A model generated the notes under the pieces. The model ran no database searches. It was not told the origin of the DNA and worked only from the letters and a program-made list of their open reading frames with translations. A stretch of DNA of 43,285 bases, from the NCBI RefSeq assembly GCF_018139625.1, contig NZ_JAGSOH010000061.1, positions 1-43,285 on the forward strand, given 5' to 3'. Positions 26,470-34,425 of the stretch are shown here, one piece after another; positions within the stretch are counted from its first letter, which is position 1, and each line of letters opens with the position of its first letter. The DNA is from Actinospica acidithermotolerans. GTDB taxonomy: Bacteria; Actinomycetota; Actinomycetes; Streptomycetales; Catenulisporaceae. The position numbers were made by a program, and so were the translations under genes.

Positions 26470-27492
26470 TCAGAGCCACCCGCGCTGCGTCGCCTTGTGT
26501 CCCGCCTCGAAGCGGCTCGAGGCCTCGAGATGCTCCATCAACTCGGCCATGATGCGGCGCACCGTGCGTACGGATACTCCCAACTTCCGCGCCGCCACGT
26601 CGTCCGTGTTGCCGGCCGCGAGAAAACGGAGCAGCGCAAGTTCCTGCTGCGTGGGCTCCCGTTCGTCGTCCGGATGCGGAGCCGGCTCGTCTATCGGCGT
26701 CGCCGCCGCCCAGCTGGTCTCGAACAGGTCGACCAGCGGTATCAGCAACGCGGGCTCGCGGACGACGAACATCTCCACGGGCAGCTGGGGCTGCCGATGG
26801 ATGATCGCGGCCACGGAACGGTCGACGATGGTCATCCGAACCGGCACGACCGGCGCGGAGCGGATCTCTCCACCCAGCCCGCTGAGCCAGCGGGCGTAGT
26901 CCAGGTTGCGGCGGTCGGCGAGGACCGAGTTCTGATAGAGGCTGCGGCCGGGCACTCCGCGCTGCGCCACCTCTTCGTCGAAGGGCCGTGCGGCATCCAG
27001 GACCTCGGGCCGCATCGGCTTGCCCGGAATCGTGGACCAGACGCTCTCCGTCGCCCGGAAGACGAGCCTCTCGATCCACGACTGGATCGGCTCCGGGCCC
27101 GTCAGCGTCTCCACGTCGGCGTGACCGAAGCCATCCTGAGGCGCCGGTCGCGATTCGAGAAGTTCGTTCATCGCGGATTGAAGCATCGAAAGCGAGGTGC
27201 TTTGTATCTTGAGAAGTTCGGACTGCTGGCGGATGAGCGTGTGGATCGCCCGTTCCATCGAGACCGGACGCAACTTCTGCGTCGGCTGCAGGCCGGGGCG
27301 CAGCAGGGTGAGGTCTGAGAGCTCGTCGACCGCGTCGACGGCCTCGGACGTGTCGATGCCGAGCGCCTCGGCGATCTGGGCGGCGTCCGCCTCCGGGGCC
27401 GAGTGCATCATGAGGTAGACCTGCACGCAGATGCTGTCCAAGCCGAGCGCGCCCAGGACCTGCTCGGCGATCGTGCTCGATGCGTCGCTCAT
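26470..27492 (-). CDS. TrmB/LuxR-type transcriptional regulator
   Basis: The 340-residue protein pairs two DNA-binding-type domains. Residues about 15-65 form a TrmB-like winged helix (LGLDSICVQVYLMM...DAAQIAEALGIDTSEAVDAVDELSDL style), and residues about 278-335 a LuxR/GerE-type HTH with QELALLRFLAAG and VAARKLGVSVRTVRRIM. The middle (about 100-270) is a probable ligand-binding or PLD-like region without catalytic motifs. It has no receiver domain, so it is a one-component sensor. AAGGAG and GAGG precede the ATG. It is divergent from a 56-codon secreted peptide gene with a 261-base gap, which suggests the peptide or its transport is what it senses or controls. Confidence 0.88.
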   Translation of the reverse strand: MSDASSTIAEQVLGALGLDSICVQVYLMMHSAPEADAAQIAEALGIDTSEAVDAVDELSDLTLLRPGLQPTQKLRPVSMERAIHTLIRQQSELLKIQSTSLSMLQSAMNELLESRPAPQDGFGHADVETLTGPEPIQSWIERLVFRATESVWSTIPGKPMRPEVLDAARPFDEEVAQRGVPGRSLYQNSVLADRRNLDYARWLSGLGGEIRSAPVVPVRMTIVDRSVAAIIHRQPQLPVEMFVVREPALLIPLVDLFETSWAAATPIDEPAPHPDDEREPTQQELALLRFLAAGNTDDVAARKLGVSVRTVRRIMAELMEHLEASSRFEAGHKATQRGWL

Positions 27493-27660
27493 CTGCCTCT
27501 TTGGCTCCTTATGATCGAGATCGCCCGCTTCTGTCCGCTGTGCTTGTCGGCTCGCTTCGATGCTCTGTGCGGCTTGGCACTATTATCCCTGGCAAGTAGC
27601 TGCCATGGGTTAGGGCTGCCTGAGTACGCGGATGTCCGTCACACTGAATTCTGCTGTCAG

Positions 27661-27736
27661 GAAACTAGCGGGTGTACCTCGTGGTGGACGGTACACGTTG
27701 CTGGTCCTCGCAACTAGCCTGCAGCCTTCGTATAGC
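27661..27736 (+). promoter_or_regulatory. Putative promoter and binding sites of the peptide gene
   Basis: GTGTACC (27672-27678) and GGTACAC (27690-27696) form a 7-bp inverted repeat with an 11-base centre. AACTAGC occurs as a direct repeat at 27663-27669 and 27712-27718. TATAGC at 27731-27736 is a likely -10, but no good -35 is seen, as expected for an activated promoter. The whole divergent gap is 261 bases. Confidence 0.45.
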
Positions 27737-27753
27737 GCTGATTCGAGGTTGAA

Positions 27754-27924
27754 ATGTCCAAGTTCCGAGCCGTTGTAGGCAGTCTGGCAGCAGTTGGCCT
27801 CATTGCCGCCCTTGGTGCCACTCTCACCTTCACCGCGTCTTCGTCGACCGGTCACACGGTCACGGCCGCTGTGGCGGAGTCCAACGCCAGCATCGCGTGC
27901 TACACCTGCGTCGGCGACGTCTGA
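27754..27924 (+). CDS. 56-residue secreted peptide precursor ending in a CxxC segment
   Basis: I do not recognise this gene. The product begins MSKFRAVVGSL with basic residues at 3 and 5, a hydrophobic stretch (about 6-28), and a Ser/Thr/Ala-rich spacer. A plausible signal-peptidase site lies after AVA at residue 41, which would leave a 15-residue peptide ending ACYTCVGDV with cysteines 49 and 52. GAGG lies 5 bases before the ATG (27745-27748). The gene is short enough to be missed by ORF length cutoffs. It is divergent from the LuxR-type regulator and 50 bases upstream of the glucosidase gene. It may be a peptide signal or a ribosomal peptide precursor; no modification enzyme is nearby. Confidence 0.75.
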   Translation: MSKFRAVVGSLAAVGLIAALGATLTFTASSSTGHTVTAAVAESNASIACYTCVGDV

Positions 27925-27974
27925 TCGGGTTCCCCGACTGAGCGGAATCGCCCGGCACACGGCAGACTGGAGCC

Positions 27975-30566
27975 GTGGCTGAGCAGACTCCTGAACGGCG
28001 GCGGTTGGCGCAAGCGGATGCGGGCGCGGGTTCCTGGCGCGGCTGGGGGCCCTACCTGTCCGAGCGGGCCTGGGGCTCCGTGCGCGAGGATTACAGCGCG
28101 GACGGCGACGCGTGGTCGTACTTCCCGTTCGACCACGCGCGCTCCCGCGTCTACCGCTGGAGCGAGGACGGGCTCGCCGGGCTCTCGAACCTGAACCAGG
28201 ACTGGTGCTTCGCGCTCGCGTTCTGGAACGGGCGCGATCCGATCCTGAAGGAGCGGGCCTTCGGGCTCGGGAACGCCGAGGGCAACCACGGCGAGGACGC
28301 CAAGGACTACTGGTGGTACGAGGACGCCACTCCCACCGGGTCCTGGCTGTCCTGGCGCTACCACTATCCGCAGGCGGAGTTTCCCTACGCGCGGCTGCGC
28401 GCCGAGAACGCGGGGCGCTCCAAGGAGCTCGGGGAGTTCGAGCTCGTCGACACGGGGGTGTTCGACGAGGACCGCTACTTCGTCATCACCGCCGACTACG
28501 CGAAGGCCTCGCCGCAGGCGTACGCCATCAGGCTGACCGTCGCCAACCAGGGGCCGGAGGCGGCGACGTTGCACGTGCTGCCGCACCTGTGGCTGCGCAA
28601 CATGTGGGCCTGGGGGCGTGCCGCGGACATCGAGGACGCGGTGGACGCGGGGCTGGTCGGCATCAGCGGGGCGCCGGGGCGGCTGAGCGCCCGGCATCCG
28701 CACTTCTCGCCTGTCACCCTCGCCGACGCCTCGGGCCTGAACCCCGAGGCGCTGCTCTGCGACAACGAGACGAACGCCGCGCTGCTGTTCGGCGGCGAGA
28801 ACGCGTCGGACTACCCGAAGGACGGCATCGGGGATCACGTCGTGCACGGGGCCGCGAGCGTGAATCCGGCGATGGAGGGGACCAAGGGCGCGCTGCACTA
28901 CGTGCTCGAGCTCGCGCCCGGCGAGGAGCGCACGCTGCATCTGACGCTCATGGCGGAGGAGGCGGACGGGCCGTACGGGGACGCGGACGCGGTCGAGGCG
29001 GTGCTGGTCGAGCGCAAGAAGGAGGCCGACGCATTCTACGCGGAGGTGGCGCCGGCCGACGCGAGTGCGCAGGACGCGCGGATCATGCGGCAGGCGTACT
29101 CGGGGCTGATCTGGGCCAAGCAGTTCTACCACTACGACGTGCACCGGTGGGCCGAGGGCGACCCCGCGCAGCCGGTTGCGCCCGCCCACCGCGCGCACGA
29201 CCGCAACCACTCGTGGTCGCATCTGTGGGCGCGCGACATCCTGCTCATGCCCGACCCCTGGGAGTACCCCTGGTTCGCCGCGTGGGACCTCGCCTTCCAC
29301 TGCGTCGCGATGGCCGGCGTCGACCCGGGCTTCGCGAAGGACCAGCTGTTCACGTTCCTCTCCCAGCGCTATCAGCACCCGAACGGGAAGTTCCCGGCGT
29401 ACGAGTGGGACTTCGACGACGTCAACCCGCCGGTGCTGGCCTGGGCTTCGCTGCTGGTCTACCGGGCGAACGGGCACGACCTGGAGTTCCTGCGGGCCTG
29501 CTTCCACAAGCTGCTGCTCGACTTCACCTTCTGGGTCAACCGGAAGGACGCTGAGGAGAACAACATCTTCGAGGGCGGATTCCTCGGCCTGGACAACATC
29601 GGGCCGTTCGACCGCTCCAAGCTGCCGGTGGACGGCGTGCTCGAGCAGTCCGACGGGACCGGCTGGATGGGCTTCTACTGCCTGGCCATGCTGGAGATCT
29701 CGATCGAGCTCGCGCTGCACGACCCGATCTACGAGGAGATGTGCGGCAAGTTCGCCGAGCACTATGCGTACATCGCGGCGGCGATCAACGACCACGGCCT
29801 CTGGGACGAGCAGGACGGCTTCTTCTACGACCGGCTGCGGCGCGGCGACGGCTCGGCGCTCGTGCTGCGGGTGCGCTCGATGGTCGGGGTGATCCCGCTG
29901 CTCGCCTCGCTGCCGGTCGACCGGGCCACCCTGGAGAGGCTGCCGCGCTTCAAGCGCCACCTCGAGGAGTTCACCACGCGCCGGCCCGAGTACGTGCGCG
30001 CCATCTGCCGGCCGCACAGCGGCGGCGGGATCCTCTTCTCGCTGGTGAATCCGGAGCAGGCGGAGCGGGTGATGACGCGGATCGCCGATCCGGCCGAGTT
30101 CCGCTCGCCGTACGGGCTGCGCTCGCTCTCCCGCGCGCACCTCGACAAGCCCTTCGAAGCAGACCTCGATAACGGCGTGCACGCCGCCGTCGACTACGAA
30201 CCCGGAGAATCCCGTTCCGGGCTCTTCGGCGGCAACTCGAACTGGCGCGGACCGGTCTGGATGCCGATGAACTTTCTGATGGTCCATACCATCGAGAAGA
30301 TCCTGGGCGCGCTGGAGGGCATGCCGACGAAGGTGGACCGGCGCGAACTCGCGACGCAATTGCGCGAGGGGCTCATCGGGCTGTTCCGGGCCGACGACAG
30401 GGGAATCCGGCCGGTGCTCGGCGAGGTGCCGCTGTTCCAGGGCGACCCGCGCTGGAGCGAGCGGCCGTGGTTCTACGAGTACTTCCACGGCGACACCGGG
30501 CGCGGGCTCGGCGCCGCCCACCAGACCGGATGGACCGCGCTCGTCGCCGAATTAATCCGCAGTTGA
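27975..30566 (+). CDS. GH63-type glucosidase (MGH1P-like family)
   Basis: The 863-residue protein matches the large bacterial glucosidase group of family GH63. The N-terminal beta domain covers about 20-350 and the (alpha/alpha)6 catalytic barrel the rest. Signatures include RAHDRNHSWSHLWARDI, GFLGLDNIGPFDRS, NSNWRGPVWMPMNFLMV (near residue 755) and the closing HGDTGRGLGAAHQTGW. There is no signal peptide, so it probably acts inside the cell on a glucoside such as a glucosylglycerate- or mannosylglycerate-like solute; the exact substrate is unknown. The GTG start at 27975 follows GGAG closely. A hairpin follows the stop. Confidence 0.9.
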   Translation: MAEQTPERRRLAQADAGAGSWRGWGPYLSERAWGSVREDYSADGDAWSYFPFDHARSRVYRWSEDGLAGLSNLNQDWCFALAFWNGRDPILKERAFGLGNAEGNHGEDAKDYWWYEDATPTGSWLSWRYHYPQAEFPYARLRAENAGRSKELGEFELVDTGVFDEDRYFVITADYAKASPQAYAIRLTVANQGPEAATLHVLPHLWLRNMWAWGRAADIEDAVDAGLVGISGAPGRLSARHPHFSPVTLADASGLNPEALLCDNETNAALLFGGENASDYPKDGIGDHVVHGAASVNPAMEGTKGALHYVLELAPGEERTLHLTLMAEEADGPYGDADAVEAVLVERKKEADAFYAEVAPADASAQDARIMRQAYSGLIWAKQFYHYDVHRWAEGDPAQPVAPAHRAHDRNHSWSHLWARDILLMPDPWEYPWFAAWDLAFHCVAMAGVDPGFAKDQLFTFLSQRYQHPNGKFPAYEWDFDDVNPPVLAWASLLVYRANGHDLEFLRACFHKLLLDFTFWVNRKDAEENNIFEGGFLGLDNIGPFDRSKLPVDGVLEQSDGTGWMGFYCLAMLEISIELALHDPIYEEMCGKFAEHYAYIAAAINDHGLWDEQDGFFYDRLRRGDGSALVLRVRSMVGVIPLLASLPVDRATLERLPRFKRHLEEFTTRRPEYVRAICRPHSGGGILFSLVNPEQAERVMTRIADPAEFRSPYGLRSLSRAHLDKPFEADLDNGVHAAVDYEPGESRSGLFGGNSNWRGPVWMPMNFLMVHTIEKILGALEGMPTKVDRRELATQLREGLIGLFRADDRGIRPVLGEVPLFQGDPRWSERPWFYEYFHGDTGRGLGAAHQTGWTALVAELIRS

Positions 30567-30602
30567 CACGAAATCGTGGCTTGATGTTGGGTTTTCGTGT
30601 CA
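30564..30602 (+). terminator. Perfect 10-bp inverted repeat over the glucosidase stop codon
   Basis: TGACACGAAA, which includes the TGA stop, pairs with TTTCGTGTCA across a 19-base centre. It may be a terminator or a regulator site for the next gene. The rest of the gap to 30691 shows no gene. Confidence 0.6.
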
Positions 30603-30691
30603 GATGAGCAGGGCATCTCCCGGTTGGACAGGGCGGACAAGGGGCGCACTGCGACATTGTGAGCGAGTGAAGATCTCGCGCGGACGCGAAT

Positions 30692-32620
30692 GTGCGCGCG
30701 GAAATTCCAATTCGTCCTTTCGGGGTGCGATTCGAGGTGGCAAAGCAGACTCAGGAGCGGATCGACGGGCGCGGACACTCGGTGCGCGAACTGTTCACCG
30801 GCCGGCGTTACGGCCTCGAGCACTACCAGCGCGAATACGACTGGACCCGCACGCACGTCACCGACCTCCTGAACGACCTGGCCGGGCGCTTCCTGGAGCA
30901 GTGGAACGAAGACCACGAACGCTCCGACGTCGCCGACTACCGACCGTATTTCCTCGGTCCCTTCGTGACCTATCCGGTGCCGGGAATGTCCTTCCTGGTG
31001 GACGGCCAGCAGCGGTTCACCACGCTGCTCCTGCTGCTGATCCGGCTGCGGCACCTGCTGACCGAGGCCGACGAGCACGCGGGCGCCGCGGTGCTGGACA
31101 ACATGATCTGCACCGTGCAGTACGGCGTGCCGACGTTCACCGTGCACGTGGACGAGCGCGAGCCGGCGCTGCGCCAGCTGCGCGCGGGCCGCGAGTACCC
31201 GGTGACCGAGCAGACGCCGCTGGCCGTGCGCAACATCTGCCAGCGCTACCGCGACCTGGTCGAGGACCTGCCGAGCGGGCTGCGCGGCGCGGCGCTGCCG
31301 TACTTCGTGGACTGGCTGCTCGAGCGGGTCTTCCTGGTGGAGATCTCGGCCAGGGACCGGGACCACGGCTGGGAGATCTTCGAGTCGATGAACGACCGCG
31401 GGGCCCGGCTGACGCCGCTGGACCTGCTCAAGTCCTTCGTGCTCTCCCGCGCGGACAAGGACCACAGCGCGCTCAACGCCGTATGGCGGCGGACGATGTC
31501 GGCCCTGGCGGTCACCGACGACCAGGCGCCCGGCGACTTCGTCAAGACCGTGCTGCGGGCCCGCTACGCGCCCGCCGACCAGGACACCGCGGAGCGGGTC
31601 GACAAGGCCTTCCACGAGTGGGTGCGGCAGAACCCGGACGCGATGGGCCTGGCCAGGCCGCGCGACTACCGGGTGTTCATCCGGGACACCATCCGGCCGC
31701 TCGCCGACCGCTACCGGACGCTGGTGGAGGCCAGTGCGGCGCCGGTGCGCGGCTTCGAGCCGGTGTTCTACAACGCGGCCAACGGCTTCGACAAGCAGCT
31801 CACGCTGATCATGGCGGCGATCGGCCCGAACGACACGGACGCCGCGTTCCGGGAGAAGTCCCGGCTGGTCGCCGCGTTCTGCGACCTGCTGCTCGCCCGG
31901 CGGATGGCGAACTACGCTTCGCTCACCGCGAACGACCTCGCCCTCTACATCAACGGGCTGATCATGCCGCTGCGCGAGGCGGCCACGGTGGACGACGTGC
32001 GCACCCTGCTGTCCGTGGAGATCGGCAAGATCGAGCACGGCTTCGCCGGCCTGGAGAACTTCGGGCTGCGCTCGGACAACCGCAAGCAGGTGCGCTACCT
32101 GCTCTCCCGGATGACCGGCTTCCTGGAGACCGGCTGCGGCCAGCCCGACCTGATCGCCGACTACCTCGGCTTCGGACCGAGCGGCCGGCCGTACGAGATC
32201 GAGCACATCTGGGCCGACCACTTCGGCCCCTACGCCGAGGAGGTCGGCACGCCGGAGCGCTTCCGCTCGGTGCGCAACCGCTTCGGCGCGCTGCTGCTGC
32301 TGCCCAAGGAGATCAACGCGGCCTTCCGGGACGACCCGTTCTCGCTCAAGGCGGAGCACTACCGGGCGCAGAACCTGCTGGCCAAGTCGCTGCACCCGCT
32401 CTGCTACGAGCGCAACCCGTCCTTCCGCAGGTTCATGCTGCGCTACGGGCTCACCGAGCTGTTCCGGCCGTACCCGCACACCTTCGGGATCACCTCGATC
32501 ACCGAGCGGCAGCGGCTCTACCGGTCGCTGTGCGAGCTGATCTGGGATCCCGTGAGGCTGGGCTTCACGACTCAGACCGAGCCGACGCCGGCGGTTCCCG
32601 CCGTCGGCTCAGTGCCGTAG
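30692..32620 (+). CDS. DUF262-DUF1524 nuclease (GmrSD/SspE-like), probable defence protein
   Basis: The 642-residue protein combines an N-terminal DUF262 ParB-like domain and a C-terminal DUF1524 HNH-type nuclease in one chain. DUF262 motifs: QREYDW (46-51), DGQQRFT (104-110), and FESMNDRGARLTPLDLLKS near 230. In the DUF1524 part, EIEHIWADHF holds catalytic-type His505, and NRFGALLLL takes the place of the usual NRLGNLTLL, followed by KEINAAFRDDPFSLK. Proteins of this layout cut modified or phosphorothioated phage DNA in an NTP-dependent manner. The start is uncertain: an in-frame GTG near 30737 has GAGG before it. No partner modification genes are adjacent. Confidence 0.88.
   Translation: MRAEIPIRPFGVRFEVAKQTQERIDGRGHSVRELFTGRRYGLEHYQREYDWTRTHVTDLLNDLAGRFLEQWNEDHERSDVADYRPYFLGPFVTYPVPGMSFLVDGQQRFTTLLLLLIRLRHLLTEADEHAGAAVLDNMICTVQYGVPTFTVHVDEREPALRQLRAGREYPVTEQTPLAVRNICQRYRDLVEDLPSGLRGAALPYFVDWLLERVFLVEISARDRDHGWEIFESMNDRGARLTPLDLLKSFVLSRADKDHSALNAVWRRTMSALAVTDDQAPGDFVKTVLRARYAPADQDTAERVDKAFHEWVRQNPDAMGLARPRDYRVFIRDTIRPLADRYRTLVEASAAPVRGFEPVFYNAANGFDKQLTLIMAAIGPNDTDAAFREKSRLVAAFCDLLLARRMANYASLTANDLALYINGLIMPLREAATVDDVRTLLSVEIGKIEHGFAGLENFGLRSDNRKQVRYLLSRMTGFLETGCGQPDLIADYLGFGPSGRPYEIEHIWADHFGPYAEEVGTPERFRSVRNRFGALLLLPKEINAAFRDDPFSLKAEHYRAQNLLAKSLHPLCYERNPSFRRFMLRYGLTELFRPYPHTFGITSITERQRLYRSLCELIWDPVRLGFTTQTEPTPAVPAVGSVP
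32579..32610. terminator. Bidirectional hairpin inside the 3' end of the DUF262 gene
   Basis: GAGCCGACG and CGTCGGCTC form a 9-bp stem with an inner GCGG/CCGC part. The convergent genes end 4 bases apart at 32620 and 32625. Confidence 0.6.
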
Positions 32621-32624
32621 CACG

Positions 32625-33455
32625 CTAGAGCTGAGTGCGAAGCGCCTTCTGGGTCTCCGGAAGCGGCGCGACGAAGCAGGGACCGCCGAGGAAGGTGCCG
32701 GTGTCGAAGTTGGCGGCGTACCCGCCCGCGTAGACCAGCGGCCCGGTCACCTCGTGCGGGTCCTTGCCGAGCAGCAGCGGGACCGGGGAGTGGCCGTGCA
32801 CGATCTGCCGCGCCCCGTACTCGGCGAGGAAGGCGCAGGCTGCCTGGCCGTCGTCCGAGGCGAAGGCGAAGCGCTTGGTCATCATGTGGGTGAGCTCGTC
32901 GAGCTGCTCGAGGTCGACCGGATCGGACAGTATGCCGCGGATCGTGTCGTTGATCTCCCGCACGCTGCCGCCGTAGTTGCGGTAGCCGAGCGTGTCCGCG
33001 TGCATCAGCAGGTGGTCGCCGAGCAGCGCCATCGCGGGCAGCGCGGCGACCCAGGCGAGGTGCTCGGCGGTCAGCCGCGCCGAGTCGGCCTCCTTGCCGC
33101 CGTTGCCCATCCAGCGTTCCCTGAACATCTGATGGGCCATCTCCTCGGCCTGCGGCGAGTACCGGGTCGAGCCCTCCGGCAGGTGCGCGGCCAGCAGCAT
33201 CAGCTCGTGGTTGCCGAGCAGGCAGCCCACCTCGCCGCCCGCCGCCGCGGCCTGCCGCTGCAGGTCCATCACGAGATCGAGCACGCCCACGCCGTCCGGG
33301 CCGCGGTCGGTCAGGTCCCCGAGGAACCACAGTCTCGCCCCGCCGGCGATCCAGCGGCCCGCGCCGTCGGTGAAGCCCGCGCGCCCGAGCGCGTCACGCA
33401 GCGGGGCGAGACAGCCGTGGACGTCCCCCACCGCGTATGCCGACTGGTCAATCAT
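32625..33455 (-). CDS. Calcineurin-like metallophosphoesterase (PP2A/ApaH type)
   Basis: The 276-residue phosphatase has the full metal-site series: GDVHG (D11, H13), GDLTDRG (D47, then DRG), GNHE (N82-H83-E84) and HGHS near 220. The layout with GDxTDRGxxG is that of the serine/threonine protein phosphatase or diadenosine tetraphosphatase branch, so the substrate may be a phosphoprotein or dinucleotide. TACCCT 7 bases before the ATG supports a leaderless start. It is divergent from the NERD gene. Confidence 0.93.
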   Translation of the reverse strand: MIDQSAYAVGDVHGCLAPLRDALGRAGFTDGAGRWIAGGARLWFLGDLTDRGPDGVGVLDLVMDLQRQAAAAGGEVGCLLGNHELMLLAAHLPEGSTRYSPQAEEMAHQMFRERWMGNGGKEADSARLTAEHLAWVAALPAMALLGDHLLMHADTLGYRNYGGSVREINDTIRGILSDPVDLEQLDELTHMMTKRFAFASDDGQAACAFLAEYGARQIVHGHSPVPLLLGKDPHEVTGPLVYAGGYAANFDTGTFLGGPCFVAPLPETQKALRTQL

Positions 33456-33462
33456 GAATGCG

Positions 33463-33468
33463 AGGGTA
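33463..33468 (-). promoter_or_regulatory. Leaderless -10 element of the metallophosphoesterase gene
   Basis: On the minus strand TACCCT ends 7 bases before ATG 33455. Confidence 0.5.
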
Positions 33469-33577
33469 ACGGCAGGGGGCCGTGCAACGGTATACCCGCC
33501 CCGAATCCGGGTACCGCGATACCGTGAATCCGAGCCCCCGAGCGGCGCGGGACACGGATGGACGGAGGCGGGCCCGG

Positions 33578-34354
33578 TTGGCCAGGCGAGGGGCGGAGCA
33601 GCCGCACCAGGCGGGCGCCAGCCTGCGGGTGCAGTACGAGGACGGCCGGCGGGAGTGGGCGACCAGGCAGCGCCGCTCCGTGTGGCTCTCAGCGCTCTGG
33701 TGGGGCCCGGCCGCGGTGCTGTTCGGGCTGCTCGCCGGGATCGGCACGAGGTACGCGCTGTTCGGCCTGCTGATCACCGCCCTGGTGATGGCCGCCGTGA
33801 TCGACGTCGGATTCCGCCACCCGCAGTCGCTCGACCGGCTCAGGGACCGGGCGAACGCCGAGGCGGGCACGGCCAGGGAGCTGCGGCTGCTGGCGCTGCG
33901 CGGCGGCGCGCACAACCTGCACGACCGCTTCTACGCCTCCACCTCGGGCACCTCCTTCGAGGTCGAGCACCTGGTGGTGAGCCCGCGCGGGGTGTTCCTG
34001 ATCGACTCGAAGGAGTGGCACGGCTTCGACGTGCGGCTGCTCGGTCTCGACCTGTTCGTCAACCACGTGAAGCAGGACGGGGCGATGGCCGCGATGCGGG
34101 CCGCCGCGACCGAGCTCGGCGAGGCGCTGACCCAGGTCGCGGGCGGGAACGAGGAGGTCGGCGTGGTGGACGTGACCTCCGTGCTCGCCGTGCACGCGGA
34201 GGGCATCACCGGCACGCCGCGGGTGGTGTACGGGGTGATCGTGGTGCGGCCGGAGCAGCTGCCCGAGCTGCTGCGCTCGGCCTACCCGCGCTGGTCCGCC
34301 GCGACCACGGCGCACATCGCGGGCGCCGCCGAGTCGCTGCTGCCGCCGCGCTGA
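33578..34354 (+). CDS. NERD-domain membrane protein
   Basis: The 258-residue protein has two membrane spans (about 35-55 and 58-78) followed by a NERD nuclease-related domain. RELRLLALRGG...HNLHDRF is the opening, and FEVEHLVVSPRGVFLIDSKEW contains the PD-(D/E)xK-type Glu/Asp-x-Lys positions (the IDSK segment). Such proteins are thought to be DNA-processing or nuclease-like but are uncharacterised. The TTG at 33578 has GGAGG 9 bases upstream and starts the G/C-rich third-position pattern; in-frame GTG codons at 33482 and 33524 lie in sequence without that pattern. The start is therefore a choice, not certain. Confidence 0.8.
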   Translation: MARRGAEQPHQAGASLRVQYEDGRREWATRQRRSVWLSALWWGPAAVLFGLLAGIGTRYALFGLLITALVMAAVIDVGFRHPQSLDRLRDRANAEAGTARELRLLALRGGAHNLHDRFYASTSGTSFEVEHLVVSPRGVFLIDSKEWHGFDVRLLGLDLFVNHVKQDGAMAAMRAAATELGEALTQVAGGNEEVGVVDVTSVLAVHAEGITGTPRVVYGVIVVRPEQLPELLRSAYPRWSAATTAHIAGAAESLLPPR

Positions 34355-34363
34355 GATCCGCGT

Positions 34364-34391
34364 TTGCTTCGGGCGTGTCGCGACGTACGCT
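34364..34391 (+). promoter_or_regulatory. Promoter of the aminotransferase-bkd genes
   Basis: TTGCTT (34364-34369) and TACGCT (34386-34391) are separated by 16 bases, 34 bases before the start codon. Confidence 0.55.
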
Positions 34392-34425
34392 GTGGCTCGT
34401 ACAGCCGGAACCATAAGGAGTGGAC

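Noticed and set aside
27900-30521. 873-codon minus-strand frame opposite the glucosidase
   Set aside because: Shadow of the GH63 gene; composition is low-complexity Arg/Val/Leu and no motif is found.
33482-33577. N-terminal extension of the NERD protein
   Set aside because: Third positions here lack the G/C bias of coding sequence, while GGAGG is well placed for TTG 33578.
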